From assembly GCF_002140975.2 (NCBI RefSeq), contig NZ_CP147247.1, positions 1,922,001-1,986,000 of the forward strand: DNA of 64,000 bases, read 5' to 3'. The position numbers were made by a program, and so were the translations under genes. Every line of letters begins with the position of its first letter. The first letter of the stretch is position 1. The notes beneath the pieces are model-generated. The model saw only the letters and a list, made by a program, of their open reading frames with translations, had not been told where the DNA came from and did no database searches. The DNA is from Enterococcus sp. 9E7_DIV0242 (GTDB taxonomy: Bacteria; Bacillota; Bacilli; Lactobacillales; Enterococcaceae). Shown piece after piece: positions 52,508-61,070 of the stretch.

Positions 52508-52545
52508 CTATGTACTGAGCATAGAATCATGTAATTTTAAGTGAT

Positions 52546-53637
52546 TTATTCAGCAATTAACTCAATTGCCTTTCTTTCGTTATTTCTATTTGAATTCGCG
52601 TAAATATCCAGTGTCGTTTTTACTGAAGAATGGCCTAGTAACGTTGCAACAACAGCGACACTTACCCCTTTCTCCAAGCACTTACTGGCAAAAGAATGTC
52701 GTAGTGAATGAAAATTCACACGTTCTAAATTCAATTTTTTCATTATACTTTTAAAGTAATTTGTTATCGTTCTGGGCTCTGTCGGCTTATTTTTAAAGGA
52801 GATCACGTATTCTCCTACATTAGCTATCTTTCTTGTTCTTAAGCGCTGTATCATTTTCTCTGATAATGGGATTTCTCGTCGAGATAAAAATGTTTTGGGT
52901 GTATCCTCAATCACATGTGTCCTGTGTTTTTCATGATCCTGTATCCTTTGGCGTGTTCTGTTGACCACCAATGTTTTGTTATCAAAGTTTATATCTTGCC
53001 ATTTCAGACCAGCGATTTCACCAATACGTAATCCTGTTTCTAAAGCCAATAAAACGGGCAACCCCTTCTCTTCTTCGCTAGCCAAGCATCGTATTTTTTG
53101 TTCTTCTTCCGAAGTTAAGGTCCGTATTCTTTTTTTATGAATTTTTGGCAGTAAGATAAATTTTAAGAGATCTTTTTCTACAAAATTCTTCTTTTCTGCT
53201 TCAAATAGACCTGTCTTCAACACTTGGAATACAGACTGTACCGAGCTAGGCATCAACTTTTCTTGTATATTTTTCATAAACGTATTTAAATCTACTGTAG
53301 TCAATTTACTTAATGGAATCTCTCCCAAAATTGGTTTGATATGCTTTTCGATTTTGCTTTTATAGCTGCTGTAAGTGCTCTGTTTGATTTCTTTTTTTAT
53401 GAGCGTCTCTATCCAGTAATCAAACCAATAACCAAGATTCCCTTGGAACTCTTTGATTGAAGGGTCTGTTTGACGAAGGATGATTTTTTGTTCAATAATC
53501 TTATCTTTTGTTTCACGATAGGTTCTTGCATAGACATAGCCATAATGAATTGCTCCATTTGTTTTTCTCCCTTTTATAAAGCGACCTTCCCAGCGCCCAT
53601 CTTTTCTTTTGTAAATATTCTCACCTTTGCGACTCAT
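52546..53637 (-). CDS. Tyrosine recombinase (site-specific integrase)
   Basis: This 363-residue tyrosine recombinase has an AP2-like arm-binding N-terminus (YKRKDGRWEGRFIKGRK, 9-25), a SAM-like core-binding domain (about 68-155) and a catalytic domain. All catalytic residues are visible: Arg204 in TGLRIGE, a lysine in the hairpin near 248, His310 and Arg313 in FHSLRHSF, His336 in LLGHSS, and Tyr346 in LDIYAN. It should be active. No other phage or conjugation gene is present. It is the only gene between the two inverted sites, so it probably inverts its own segment. GAAGGAATT lies before the ATG. Confidence 0.9.
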   Translation of the reverse strand: MSRKGENIYKRKDGRWEGRFIKGRKTNGAIHYGYVYARTYRETKDKIIEQKIILRQTDPSIKEFQGNLGYWFDYWIETLIKKEIKQSTYSSYKSKIEKHIKPILGEIPLSKLTTVDLNTFMKNIQEKLMPSSVQSVFQVLKTGLFEAEKKNFVEKDLLKFILLPKIHKKRIRTLTSEEEQKIRCLASEEEKGLPVLLALETGLRIGEIAGLKWQDINFDNKTLVVNRTRQRIQDHEKHRTHVIEDTPKTFLSRREIPLSEKMIQRLRTRKIANVGEYVISFKNKPTEPRTITNYFKSIMKKLNLERVNFHSLRHSFASKCLEKGVSVAVVATLLGHSSVKTTLDIYANSNRNNERKAIELIAE

Positions 53638-53668
53638 AACAATTCCTTCTTTCTATTTTCATTGATTT

Positions 53669-53686
53669 TGACGGTATTTTTGACGG
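53669..53686 (+). promoter_or_regulatory. Candidate recombinase arm-type site, right
   Basis: TGACGG-TATTTT-TGACGG: two direct copies 12 bp apart, about 30 bp upstream of the recombinase start. Binding here could also autoregulate the recombinase gene. Confidence 0.45.
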
Positions 53687-53781
53687 CTAAAAATAATCAT
53701 CAATAAATATCTTTTTGTTTTTCTCTCATTTTTTTGTTTTTATTAACAAAAATTTGATAAAACTTTCTCAAAATTTTGTTG

Positions 53782-53787
53782 TATAAT
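53782..53787 (+). promoter_or_regulatory. Possible outward -10 box in the right part of the element
   Basis: TATAAT on the plus strand with no good -35 at 17 bp (TTGATA at 53754-53759 is 22 bp away). A second weak pair TTAAAC/TATAAC (53835-53840, 53858-53863, 17 bp spacing) lies nearer the right site. If functional, these would reach the winged-helix gene after inversion. Confidence 0.3.
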
Positions 53788-53890
53788 ATTTTTTGTAGAT
53801 ATTCAAATAGAAACAACATAATATTAAAACTTTTTTAAACTATTTTTTTAATTTCTTTATAACATTTAACTAAACAAACAACTTTTTCAC

Positions 53891-53915
53891 TTCTCGTTTG
53901 TACACAAAACGAGAA
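53891..53915 (-). repeat. Right inverted recombination site
   Basis: Arms TTCTCGTTT and AAACGAGAA flank the core GTACACA, the inverse of the left core. There is no mismatch to the left site over 25 bp. Confidence 0.9.
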
Positions 53916-54000
53916 GTTTTTCCTTTTCCAAAACCATCTCATTCATATTGAAAAAATTTAAATTTTATCTTCTTCCGAAAAAATAGTACATAGTTTTTTA

Positions 54001-54058
54001 AAAAAAAGCATTAACATTTTATGCTTTGTCTCATGCATAAAATGTTATTGCTTTTTTA
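54001..54058. terminator. Strong bidirectional terminator right of the invertible element
   Basis: GCATTAACATTTTATGC and GCATAAAATGTTATTGC pair over about 16 bp, with AAAAAA before and TTTTTT after. It isolates the Mga-like gene from transcripts leaving the invertible element. Confidence 0.85.
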
Positions 54059-54158
54059 TCAAGCTAGCTAATGCGTTTATTGGATTAAATTGCTTCTATT
54101 GCCTCTTCAACATTATTGTTTTATTATTTAACCATGAATCTTTTGGAAGGAGATCAAC

Positions 54159-55592
54159 ATGCTAATTGAAAAAAGAGATGAGGAGAAGCTTAAATTACTC
54201 TATCTCCTTTGGAAGTACAATAACTATGAGGAAGTACCTTTGCAGAATTTTGCTTATGAACTATCTATAGACAAACGAAGTCTTCGTAGACGCTTGGAAG
54301 AATTGCTTGCAGATTTAGAAACTGTTGATAACAATTACGGTTCAATCCTTGTATCCGATGCTAGTCTGAAAATCTCATTTTCAAATGTATTTGATGAAAA
54401 TAAGCTTATCGCTCTTTATTCTGAACGGTCTGTTCTTTTCAATCTGGCTTTATCTATTTTAATGAACGATTTTGAATCTGTAGAGACCTTTGCAAAAAGG
54501 AACTTTATCTCTTCAGTAACCTTATATAGAAAGCTTCCTGTGCTGAAAGAAGAACTGGATAGGCTTGGTTTGCGTTTAGATTTAAGAACAACAGAAAAAA
54601 TTCTTGGTAACGAACGTCAAATTCGACTATTTTACTTTTACTTATTAATAGGTATCAGTGATTATCTTGATATCTTCTCTAATAAAGATGAATTTGTTGA
54701 AAATAGTTTTCATCCTTTTTTTAAGCTGTGGTTGTTGATCACTCATTTTCGTTTAGCTAATAACTATGTTATTTCCACTTATGACGATATTGATAGCATT
54801 TCTACTTTTCTTATCTCACTTGATCAATTCCAAGCATCTTATCTGCCAGAACTTGACTCTTTTCTATCTCCTTACCAACTAGATAACTTCAATAAAAGCA
54901 GAGAAATTCATTCTATGTACATTTTTATCTCTCATATATCTTTGATTTATCTTTCTCAAGATGAACTATCAACCATCCATCTTAATAGAGACAAAAGAAA
55001 TTACACCAATTTACTTGAAGTGAGAACAATTATCTGGATTGAAAATTTCTGTGACTATTTTCATTTTTATTTATCTGACTATCAATTTGCCTTTATGTTT
55101 TATCTGATTCTGCAAACCCAAATAACTGAATACTACTTGGTTACTATTGATACCGAATGGTTTTATGGCCACTCATACAAATTTTCCAGTTATAATGGGA
55201 TAGGGGTATTAAATGATAAATTGGATGCTTTTTTTGATCATTTAAAAAAAGTAGGGTGGTTTGTTACTAACTCAACAAGCTACTCTGTTCTCGGTTACAA
55301 AGAAAAACTCTTTTCTATTATTCCAGAGCTTTTACAACCCGTAAACGTGACTATCTTATCAAGATACGATTACTCACACAGATACTTTATCAAAAATATG
55401 CTGTTATCGATCAGTACGGTCAAAATAGTGTTTTCAGATGCCATCACTGCGGATACTCAATTCGTTATACATGACTACCCTTTACAATTCAATCACTCAA
55501 TCAAGAGTATCAGAATCCGAATACACCCATTTCCTTCGGAAATAGACTATATAAAAAGAGCGTTAGAAGATGAATACTACAATCAATTATAG
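54159..55592 (+). CDS. Mga/AtxA-like transcriptional regulator
   Basis: This 477-residue protein has an N-terminal HTH (VPLQNFAYELSIDKRSLRRR, near 27-46) and a second Mga-type HTH (ETFAKRNFISSVTLYRKLPV, near 110-129), followed by helical regions that resemble PRD-like domains of Mga and AtxA. Regulators of this family control surface and virulence genes in Gram-positive pathogens, sometimes in response to PTS phosphorylation. GGAAGGAGA precedes the ATG. It is divergent from the recombinase/WxL region and could also act on it. It appears monocistronic. Confidence 0.78.
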   Translation: MLIEKRDEEKLKLLYLLWKYNNYEEVPLQNFAYELSIDKRSLRRRLEELLADLETVDNNYGSILVSDASLKISFSNVFDENKLIALYSERSVLFNLALSILMNDFESVETFAKRNFISSVTLYRKLPVLKEELDRLGLRLDLRTTEKILGNERQIRLFYFYLLIGISDYLDIFSNKDEFVENSFHPFFKLWLLITHFRLANNYVISTYDDIDSISTFLISLDQFQASYLPELDSFLSPYQLDNFNKSREIHSMYIFISHISLIYLSQDELSTIHLNRDKRNYTNLLEVRTIIWIENFCDYFHFYLSDYQFAFMFYLILQTQITEYYLVTIDTEWFYGHSYKFSSYNGIGVLNDKLDAFFDHLKKVGWFVTNSTSYSVLGYKEKLFSIIPELLQPVNVTILSRYDYSHRYFIKNMLLSISTVKIVFSDAITADTQFVIHDYPLQFNHSIKSIRIRIHPFPSEIDYIKRALEDEYYNQL

Positions 55593-55915
55593 GACAGTTC
55601 CAGCCCTATCCGAACAGACTGACCTTTAGAATTCTCATAATCTGCCTTATTCAGTAATCTATTACAGCTATATACTGGTATTTTCTCTAATCTTACCTTA
55701 GTAAAAGATAAGGTTCTTTGACAGCCTTATTTTTTTAACGAATCGTTCCTACTCCCAAATTTGTGAAACAAATGTACTTATATCGATAAGGAGCGCTTAT
55801 CTAAACTTGCAATTTACTTTTCCTCAGAGATAACTTGCTTAACCAAAAAACAGATATGGGGAATCTTCTTTCATTTTGAGGTATACTAATAGTAAGCAAA
55901 AAGGGAGGGGTTCTT
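55593..55915. other. Intergenic region, nothing clear
   Basis: This 323-bp gap has no supported gene. A small hairpin ACCTTA/TAAGGT lies at about 55694-55713. Confidence 0.5.
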
Positions 55916-56242
55916 ATGTTTGAATCATTTGACAGAAGCCGCAGCCGCTACGCTTCACTGGGGGTTGTCTCCAGTTTACCCGGAGAGCTGATCGACAGTA
56001 TCTGGCTGATCATTGATCTGAATTTAAAAGGTGTGATACCTTTGACAAACATGCTTGCATTTGACGTATTCAATAATAACGGTCGCGTAACATTGAGATT
56101 TTCTCAAGAATTCAGTGATGTTGAAATGGCTGTAGATTTGGCCTATGCTTATTCTACTTCATTTCCTGAGCGAGTTTTTGCCTTTGATGACGGAACAAGA
56201 GAAACAATTCTATTACCGACAGAAATCTCGGAACATTCTTGA
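55916..56242 (+). CDS. DUF960 family protein
   Basis: This 108-residue protein has RYASLGVVSSLPGELIDSIW near 11-30 and the following IIDLNLKGVIPLTNMLAFDVFNN-type region that characterise DUF960. The family is small, soluble and of unknown function in Firmicutes. AGGGAGGGG precedes the ATG. It is convergent with the peptide-binding protein gene; a terminator lies between them. Confidence 0.68.
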   Translation: MFESFDRSRSRYASLGVVSSLPGELIDSIWLIIDLNLKGVIPLTNMLAFDVFNNNGRVTLRFSQEFSDVEMAVDLAYAYSTSFPERVFAFDDGTRETILLPTEISEHS

Positions 56243-56274
56243 TTTCTAACTGAAACATTTAATTTTAAGAAGCA

Positions 56275-56311
56275 CAAAAAAGCTGTAATCCTTAAGGACC
56301 ACAGCTTTTTT
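56275..56311. terminator. Bidirectional terminator
   Basis: AAAAAAGCTGT and ACAGCTTTTTT pair around a GTCC/GGAC-type inner stem, between the convergent DUF960 and peptide-binding genes. Confidence 0.75.
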
Positions 56312-56337
56312 ATTGACACTTTTTTTATTTAGCTATT

Positions 56338-57975
56338 CTATTCTTCTACATAAGCGGTTCGATATGAAACTGTCCGACCAAATGAAAATACTTGTAGATC
56401 CTTCACTCGATCGGCTTTCAAGTACCCAATCGCTCCTTGATACAAAGGCAACACAGCAGCGTCGTCTTGAACAAGGATTTTTTCAAGATCCAACAATGTT
56501 TCCCAACGTTTTTCAGGCTCATTTGCTAAGGTAATCCGAGCATCATTCAAGCCTTTGTCATAGTCCGCATTATCATAACCAGCAGTATTCAATCCACTCT
56601 TTGAATCATAAAACTCTAAAAAGTTGATTGGGTCCGCATAGTCTGGCGTCCAGGTCCCAAATACAAGATCAAAATTCCCCTCTGTCTGTAGATCCAATCT
56701 ATTTTGCAGCGGAATAGATTTCAAAACGATTTTCAATCCATCCAGATTTTCCTGCAGCTGTCCTTGAACAAATTCAATCGTCTTTTTAGCAATCGCTGAA
56801 TCGGCAGACATCAATTCCAGTTCAATTTGATCCTTGCCCAGCTCTTGCTTCGCTAATGCCCATTCTTTTTTAGCAGCTTCCAAATCATAGGGCAGCAAAT
56901 CCCCATTTTCTTCTCGGAAATCCTCTCCGCTATCTGGATCTTTTGCAAAATCTTTTGGAACGAACCCATTCAACGCTGTTGAGCCATCGCCCAAAATATC
57001 GGCAGCAAAAGCCTCTTTATCAATGGCTTGAAGAATTGCTTTACGCGTATGAACATTGCCAGTCACTTCTCTTTTATGATTCGGACTAAGGTAACCGACC
57101 ATCGCTTTCGGAATAAAGTATGCTTGTGGAGAATCTTTATATTGTAATGCATACGTATCTGCCAAAACAGTATAATCTAAATCGCCACCATCAAAAAGGT
57201 TGGTCCCCGTTGCAATTTCCTTAACAACTTGAACATTGATCGTATCTAGCTTCACACTCTTTTGGTCCCAATAATCAGGATTTTTCGTCAGCTTCCAGCT
57301 TTCAGTAGTCCCGTCCCAGCCAGAAATCAGAAATGGACCATTCCCTACGAAGTCATCTGTTGATGTCCCATAAGCTGTCCCTTTCTCATCAGCAAATGCT
57401 GCATTTTTCGGCATAAAAGGAGTTCCTACCAACGCTTGAGACAGATAGGGTACTGGATATTCCAACGTCAGTTCTAAGGTTTGATCATCAATAGCTTTCA
57501 CACCAAAATCATCTAGAGTCATTTCTCCATCACGGATTTTCCGACCATTTTTAAAAATATCCATTTGATTGCTGCTACTTGATCCATAAGCCGGATCAAC
57601 TACATTTTTGAACGCATAGACAAAATCATCTGCAATCACCGGATCGCCATTTGACCATTTCGCCTCTCTCAATTTGAATGTATAAACGAGACCATCATCA
57701 CTGACCGTAGGTTCTTCAGCAGCCATCGCCAACTCTGGATCTTGCTCCTTGTTCAAGCGATATAGCCCTTCTGATACTTGACCGATCATGTCTGAGCTGT
57801 AAACATCTGTATAATGTGCACTGTCCAATGTAGAAAGCTCTCCACCAGACGCAACATTGATTTCCTGCTTCACCTCATTAGCTCCGCCGGAAGAATCTTC
57901 CTCATTCTTCCCTCCAGTACTACAGGCACTAAGTACCAGAGCTGATACGACCATTAATAAACTAAATTTCTTCAT
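56338..57975 (-). CDS. Oligopeptide-binding lipoprotein (OppA family)
   Basis: This 545-residue protein has a lipoprotein signal (LLMVVSALVLSACSTGG, lipobox LSAC) and the family 5 solute-binding fold. SGGELSTLDSAHYTDVYSSD sits near 40-59 and KWSNGDPVIADDFVYAFK near 104-121, both hallmarks of OppA-type proteins. It captures peptides for an ABC importer; no permease genes are adjacent, so it probably serves an Opp system encoded elsewhere or acts as a pheromone-type binding protein. The ATG at 57975 follows AAAGGAGGAGAGG; the ORF continues upstream but without support. Confidence 0.88.
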   Translation of the reverse strand: MKKFSLLMVVSALVLSACSTGGKNEEDSSGGANEVKQEINVASGGELSTLDSAHYTDVYSSDMIGQVSEGLYRLNKEQDPELAMAAEEPTVSDDGLVYTFKLREAKWSNGDPVIADDFVYAFKNVVDPAYGSSSSNQMDIFKNGRKIRDGEMTLDDFGVKAIDDQTLELTLEYPVPYLSQALVGTPFMPKNAAFADEKGTAYGTSTDDFVGNGPFLISGWDGTTESWKLTKNPDYWDQKSVKLDTINVQVVKEIATGTNLFDGGDLDYTVLADTYALQYKDSPQAYFIPKAMVGYLSPNHKREVTGNVHTRKAILQAIDKEAFAADILGDGSTALNGFVPKDFAKDPDSGEDFREENGDLLPYDLEAAKKEWALAKQELGKDQIELELMSADSAIAKKTIEFVQGQLQENLDGLKIVLKSIPLQNRLDLQTEGNFDLVFGTWTPDYADPINFLEFYDSKSGLNTAGYDNADYDKGLNDARITLANEPEKRWETLLDLEKILVQDDAAVLPLYQGAIGYLKADRVKDLQVFSFGRTVSYRTAYVEE

Positions 57976-58233
57976 TCCCTCTCCTCCTTTGAATGACAAA
58001 GTCACTCCACTCTCCTATATTTGCCCCAAATCTGATTAAATCACAGGCAGCTTTCTTCAAAATACTCTGACGTTTCAGCAAGACTTCAGCATCAACAAAA
58101 TGACAGAGTTGTATTGAAAAAGTAAAAAGTTAAGAACCTCACAAAAGCATTTCTGTTCTTGCTCTTCCTACTATTTTACCTGAAAAAAATTGAATCCTTA
58201 ACTTATATGCCTGAATTTTACCATATTTTCCGG

Positions 58234-58262
58234 TTGACAGAATCAAATGACGATGATAAAGT
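58234..58262 (+). promoter_or_regulatory. Promoter of the T-box/ABC transporter transcript
   Basis: TTGACA (58234-58239) and TAAAGT (58257-58262) are spaced 17 bp and lie just before the first T-box. Confidence 0.65.
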
Positions 58263-58264
58263 AA

Positions 58265-58516
58265 GTAAAAACAAAGAACAGAAGAGTAACTTGACGATTT
58301 GCTAACAGAGAGTCTTCAATTGGTGGAAGAAGACACAGATCAAAGTGAACCACATCTGGGAGTTGGTATACTGAAAAATCAGTAAGTATGTCCGGGTAGG
58401 CCCGTTACAGCACAAAGTCTATGACTTTACGAGGTTGTTATCGCGAGATAATAACAAACAAAGGTGGAACCACGATATTTCGTCCTTTGGCATGTATATG
58501 CCAAAGGACTTTTTTA
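58265..58516 (+). promoter_or_regulatory. T-box leader 1
   Basis: This leader has AGAGAG before a distal stem-loop (GTCTTC/GAAGAC), the loop-E-like AGTAA and GTGAA pair of a specifier loop, and the T-box sequence AGGTGGAACCACG (58462-58474). A terminator GTCCTTTGGCAT/ATGCCAAAGGAC with TTTTTT ends at 58516. The specifier side reads GTGAACCACATCTG; the best-placed codon by comparison with leader 2 is CAC (His). Uncharged tRNA would favour read-through. Confidence 0.85.
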
Positions 58517-58529
58517 TTTCTAATTATTC

Positions 58530-58807
58530 ATAATGAAAAACATATGGTCGGAACAAGTAGCTGCTATCCCTTTTTTGAAAAGAGAGTGCTTCATTTGCTG
58601 AGAGAAGCATCAGAAAACAAGTAGTGAACACATCTGCACCCAGTCAGCTTCTGAAACACCTAGTAAGAAGCTGCGGTACTCCCCGTTATCAGAGGAAGCA
58701 CTTAATCACTTGAGTGCTCATGAGACTGTTCTCGCAAGATAGCAGTAAATTGAGGTGGAACCACGGTCTAACGTCCTCTTGGCAGTATTGTCGAGAGGAC
58801 TTTTTTT
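58530..58807 (+). promoter_or_regulatory. T-box leader 2
   Basis: A second complete leader follows in tandem: AGAGAG with TGCTTC/GAAGCA stem, specifier region GTGAACACATCTG (CAC, His), T-box AGGTGGAACCACGG (58753-58766) and terminator GTCCTCTTGGCA.../GAGAGGAC with TTTTTTT to 58807. Two T-boxes in series should tighten repression when the cognate tRNA is charged. Confidence 0.87.
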
Positions 58808-58867
58808 GTTATTCTGCTGCGTTATCGGCAAAATAACAGATAGATATTAATTGATATTGGAGGATGT

Positions 58868-59512
58868 ATGATGGATTATGTATGGGAAATTTTACCCGCT
58901 TTATTAAGCGGAGCCGGAATGACAATCAAAGTATTTATTTTTACTTTGCTTGGTTCGATTCCTTTAGGGATTTTGGTCGCTTTTGGACTACAAACACGTT
59001 TCAAACCACTGACCTATCTGATCAATGTGTATATATGGCTGATGCGGGGAACGCCATTATTACTACAGCTGATCTTTGTTTTTTATGGCTTACCACTGAT
59101 AGGAATCGTATTTGAACGTTATGATGCCGCCTTGTTTGCCTTTATTTTGAATTATGCTGCTTATTTTGCAGAAATTTTTCGTGGTGGTATTCAATCGATC
59201 CCTCAGGGTCAGTATGAAGCAGCTAAGGTATTGCGACTGACAAAATTGCAGACGATCCAAAAGATTATTTTACCTCAAGTAATCAAAATTGTTTTACCCT
59301 CAATCGGTAATGAAGTAATCAATTTAGTCAAAGATACCTCCTTGATTTATGTTCTTGGACTTGGTGATCTACTGCGGGCTGGAAAAATAGCAATGAGTAG
59401 AGATGTAACCATTCTTCCATTAGCGTTGGTCGGTGTCATCTATCTGCTGTTTACAGCAGTTCTAACATTACTTTCCAAAAAAATTGAGAAATATTACCAA
59501 TACTACAGATAA
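58868..59512 (+). CDS. Amino-acid ABC transporter permease
   Basis: This 214-residue permease of the HisM/GlnP type has five predicted transmembrane segments and the EAA loop GQYEAAKVLRLTKLQTIQKI near 116-135. IWLMRGTPLLLQLIFVFYG near 56 is the family's conserved start of the BPD domain. GGAGG precedes the ATG pair at 58868/58871. It is the first gene after the tandem T-boxes; the histidine specifier suggests a histidine transporter. Confidence 0.9.
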   Translation: MMDYVWEILPALLSGAGMTIKVFIFTLLGSIPLGILVAFGLQTRFKPLTYLINVYIWLMRGTPLLLQLIFVFYGLPLIGIVFERYDAALFAFILNYAAYFAEIFRGGIQSIPQGQYEAAKVLRLTKLQTIQKIILPQVIKIVLPSIGNEVINLVKDTSLIYVLGLGDLLRAGKIAMSRDVTILPLALVGVIYLLFTAVLTLLSKKIEKYYQYYR

Positions 59513-59527
59513 CGAGGAGGATACAGT

Positions 59528-60163
59528 ATGCTGACAATAAAGAATTTAACAAAACGTTTTGATGAGCGAACAATCATAGATAATCTGACTCTTGAAATAC
59601 CTGACGGTGAAATCTTGACGATCGTCGGCCCCTCCGGTGGGGGAAAAACGACTTTACTACGCTGTCTCGCAGGCTTAGAAACCATTGATTCCGGTGAACT
59701 ATTGATCGATGGAACCACTTTTGATCCGGTGGCTATGGATAATGCGGACCAAGTCGTTGGCATTGTTTTTCAAGACTTTCAATTGTTCCCTCACCTTTCT
59801 GTACTTGATAATATTACACTTGCACCTGTTCTATCTTTAAAACAATCAAAACAAGAGAGCGTGGATGAAGCACTTCAGCTTCTTGACAAGTTTGACTTAT
59901 CCGGTAAAGAATCCCTATATCCTTATCAGCTATCTGGTGGGCAAAAGCAGCGTGTCGCTCTAGCCAGAGCTTTAGCAATGAAGCCTAAGGTGTTGGGCTA
60001 TGATGAACCAACCAGTGCATTAGACCCCGAGCTTCGTCAACAAGTGGAAGCTGTGATCCTCGGGTTGAAAGAACAAGGAATCACTCAAATCGTCGTAACC
60101 CATGATATGCAATTTGCAGAAAATATTGCCGACCAGTTACTGACTGTCGCGCCAATTCAATAG
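59528..60163 (+). CDS. Amino-acid ABC transporter ATP-binding protein
   Basis: This 211-residue ATPase has Walker A GPSGGGKTTL near 34-43, the Q-loop in VFQDFQLFPHLSV, the signature LSGGQKQRVALARALAMKP near 137, Walker B VLGYDEPTSALDPE near 157 and the switch His in VVTHDMQFAE. It is of the GlnQ/HisP class. It lies 15 bp after the permease gene and 15 bp before the binding protein gene, a compact operon. Confidence 0.93.
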   Translation: MLTIKNLTKRFDERTIIDNLTLEIPDGEILTIVGPSGGGKTTLLRCLAGLETIDSGELLIDGTTFDPVAMDNADQVVGIVFQDFQLFPHLSVLDNITLAPVLSLKQSKQESVDEALQLLDKFDLSGKESLYPYQLSGGQKQRVALARALAMKPKVLGYDEPTSALDPELRQQVEAVILGLKEQGITQIVVTHDMQFAENIADQLLTVAPIQ

Positions 60164-60178
60164 AAGGGATGCATTCGT

Positions 60179-60994
60179 ATGAAGAAAAATATCTATTGGC
60201 TCCTACCTGCCATACTGCTCCTCTTTCTGATTGTGGGCTGTGGTCGTAAAAAAACAACTGCTGACCAATGGGAACGAATCAATACGGATAAACGGATCAT
60301 TGTTGGGCTGGATGATTCATTTGTACCGATGGGCTTTCAAAATAAAGCCGGAGAAATCATCGGCTTTGATGTCGATTTAGCAAAAGCAGTCTTTGCTCTC
60401 TATAATATTGATGTAGATTTTCAACCCATAGACTGGTCCATGAAGGAAAATGAATTACAAAATCAGACCATTGATTTGATTTGGAATGGTTATTCAAAAA
60501 CAGCTGAGCGGGAAGAAAAAGTTCTTTTCAGTGATGACTATATGAAAAACGAGCAGGTCGTCGTCTCCCTTAAAAAGAATGGCATCGATCAATTCTCTGA
60601 TATGAAAGGGAAAATTCTTGGCGCTCAAAATGGTTCCTCCGGCTATCACAGCTTTGAGGAACAGCCGGAAATCCTAAAAAATTATGTACAGGATCAAACA
60701 CCTATTCTTTACGATGGATTTAATGAAGCTTTTATGGATCTAAAAAGCGGACGAATTGATGGACTGCTGATTGACCGTGTGTATGCCAACTATTATCTAT
60801 CTCAAGAGAACAGTTTAGCGAATTACTCCATTATCGCCGGTGGCTTTGACAGCGAGACCTTTGCCGTAGGCATCCGAAAAACCGACCTAAAACTGGCAGA
60901 AAAGATCAACGCAGGTTTTGACACACTACGTGAGAATGGTGAGCTGGCAAAAATTTCTGAAAAATGGTTTGGCGAAGATGTGACTGCTCCTTAA
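60179..60994 (+). CDS. Amino-acid-binding lipoprotein (SBP family 3)
   Basis: This 271-residue protein has a lipoprotein signal (LLPAILLLFLIVGCGRKK, lipobox IVGC) and the family 3 fold: IIVGLDDSFVPMGFQNKAG near 40-58, IIGFDVDLAKAVFAL near 60, and the DLIWNGYSKTAERE hinge near 99-112. It binds an amino acid outside the membrane and delivers it to the permease encoded upstream. Histidine is the likely substrate because of the T-box specifier. Confidence 0.92.
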   Translation: MKKNIYWLLPAILLLFLIVGCGRKKTTADQWERINTDKRIIVGLDDSFVPMGFQNKAGEIIGFDVDLAKAVFALYNIDVDFQPIDWSMKENELQNQTIDLIWNGYSKTAEREEKVLFSDDYMKNEQVVVSLKKNGIDQFSDMKGKILGAQNGSSGYHSFEEQPEILKNYVQDQTPILYDGFNEAFMDLKSGRIDGLLIDRVYANYYLSQENSLANYSIIAGGFDSETFAVGIRKTDLKLAEKINAGFDTLRENGELAKISEKWFGEDVTAP

Positions 60995-61010
60995 AAGACG
61001 ACTTTATATG

Positions 61011-61068
61011 AAAAAGCTCCGCCATGGATTGAGCTACTCTTAGCGAGCTGATCCATGGCGGAGCTTTT
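61011..61068. terminator. Strong bidirectional terminator
   Basis: AAAAAGCTCCGCCATGGAT and ATCCATGGCGGAGCTTTT pair over 18 bp between the convergent transporter operon and ABC-F gene. Confidence 0.9.
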
Positions 61069-61070
61069 AT

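Larger units (their letters stand above)
52288..53915. mobile_element. Candidate invertible DNA element with its own recombinase
   Basis: Two identical 25-bp sites in opposite orientation bound a 1628-bp segment holding one tyrosine-recombinase gene. Each site has 9-bp arms TTCTCGTTT and AAACGAGAA around a 7-bp asymmetric core, TGTGTAC on the left and its complement GTACACA on the right. This is the geometry of FRT- or loxP-like sites. Because the cores are inverted relative to each other, recombination would flip the segment rather than excise it. An outward promoter abuts the left site, TGACGG pairs lie near both ends, and a terminator insulates the right side. Confidence 0.75.

Noticed and set aside
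52546..53637. Integrase as the end of a prophage or conjugative element
   Set aside because: No phage, relaxase or conjugation gene is nearby, and the flanking sites are inverted rather than direct repeats, which does not fit an integrated element.
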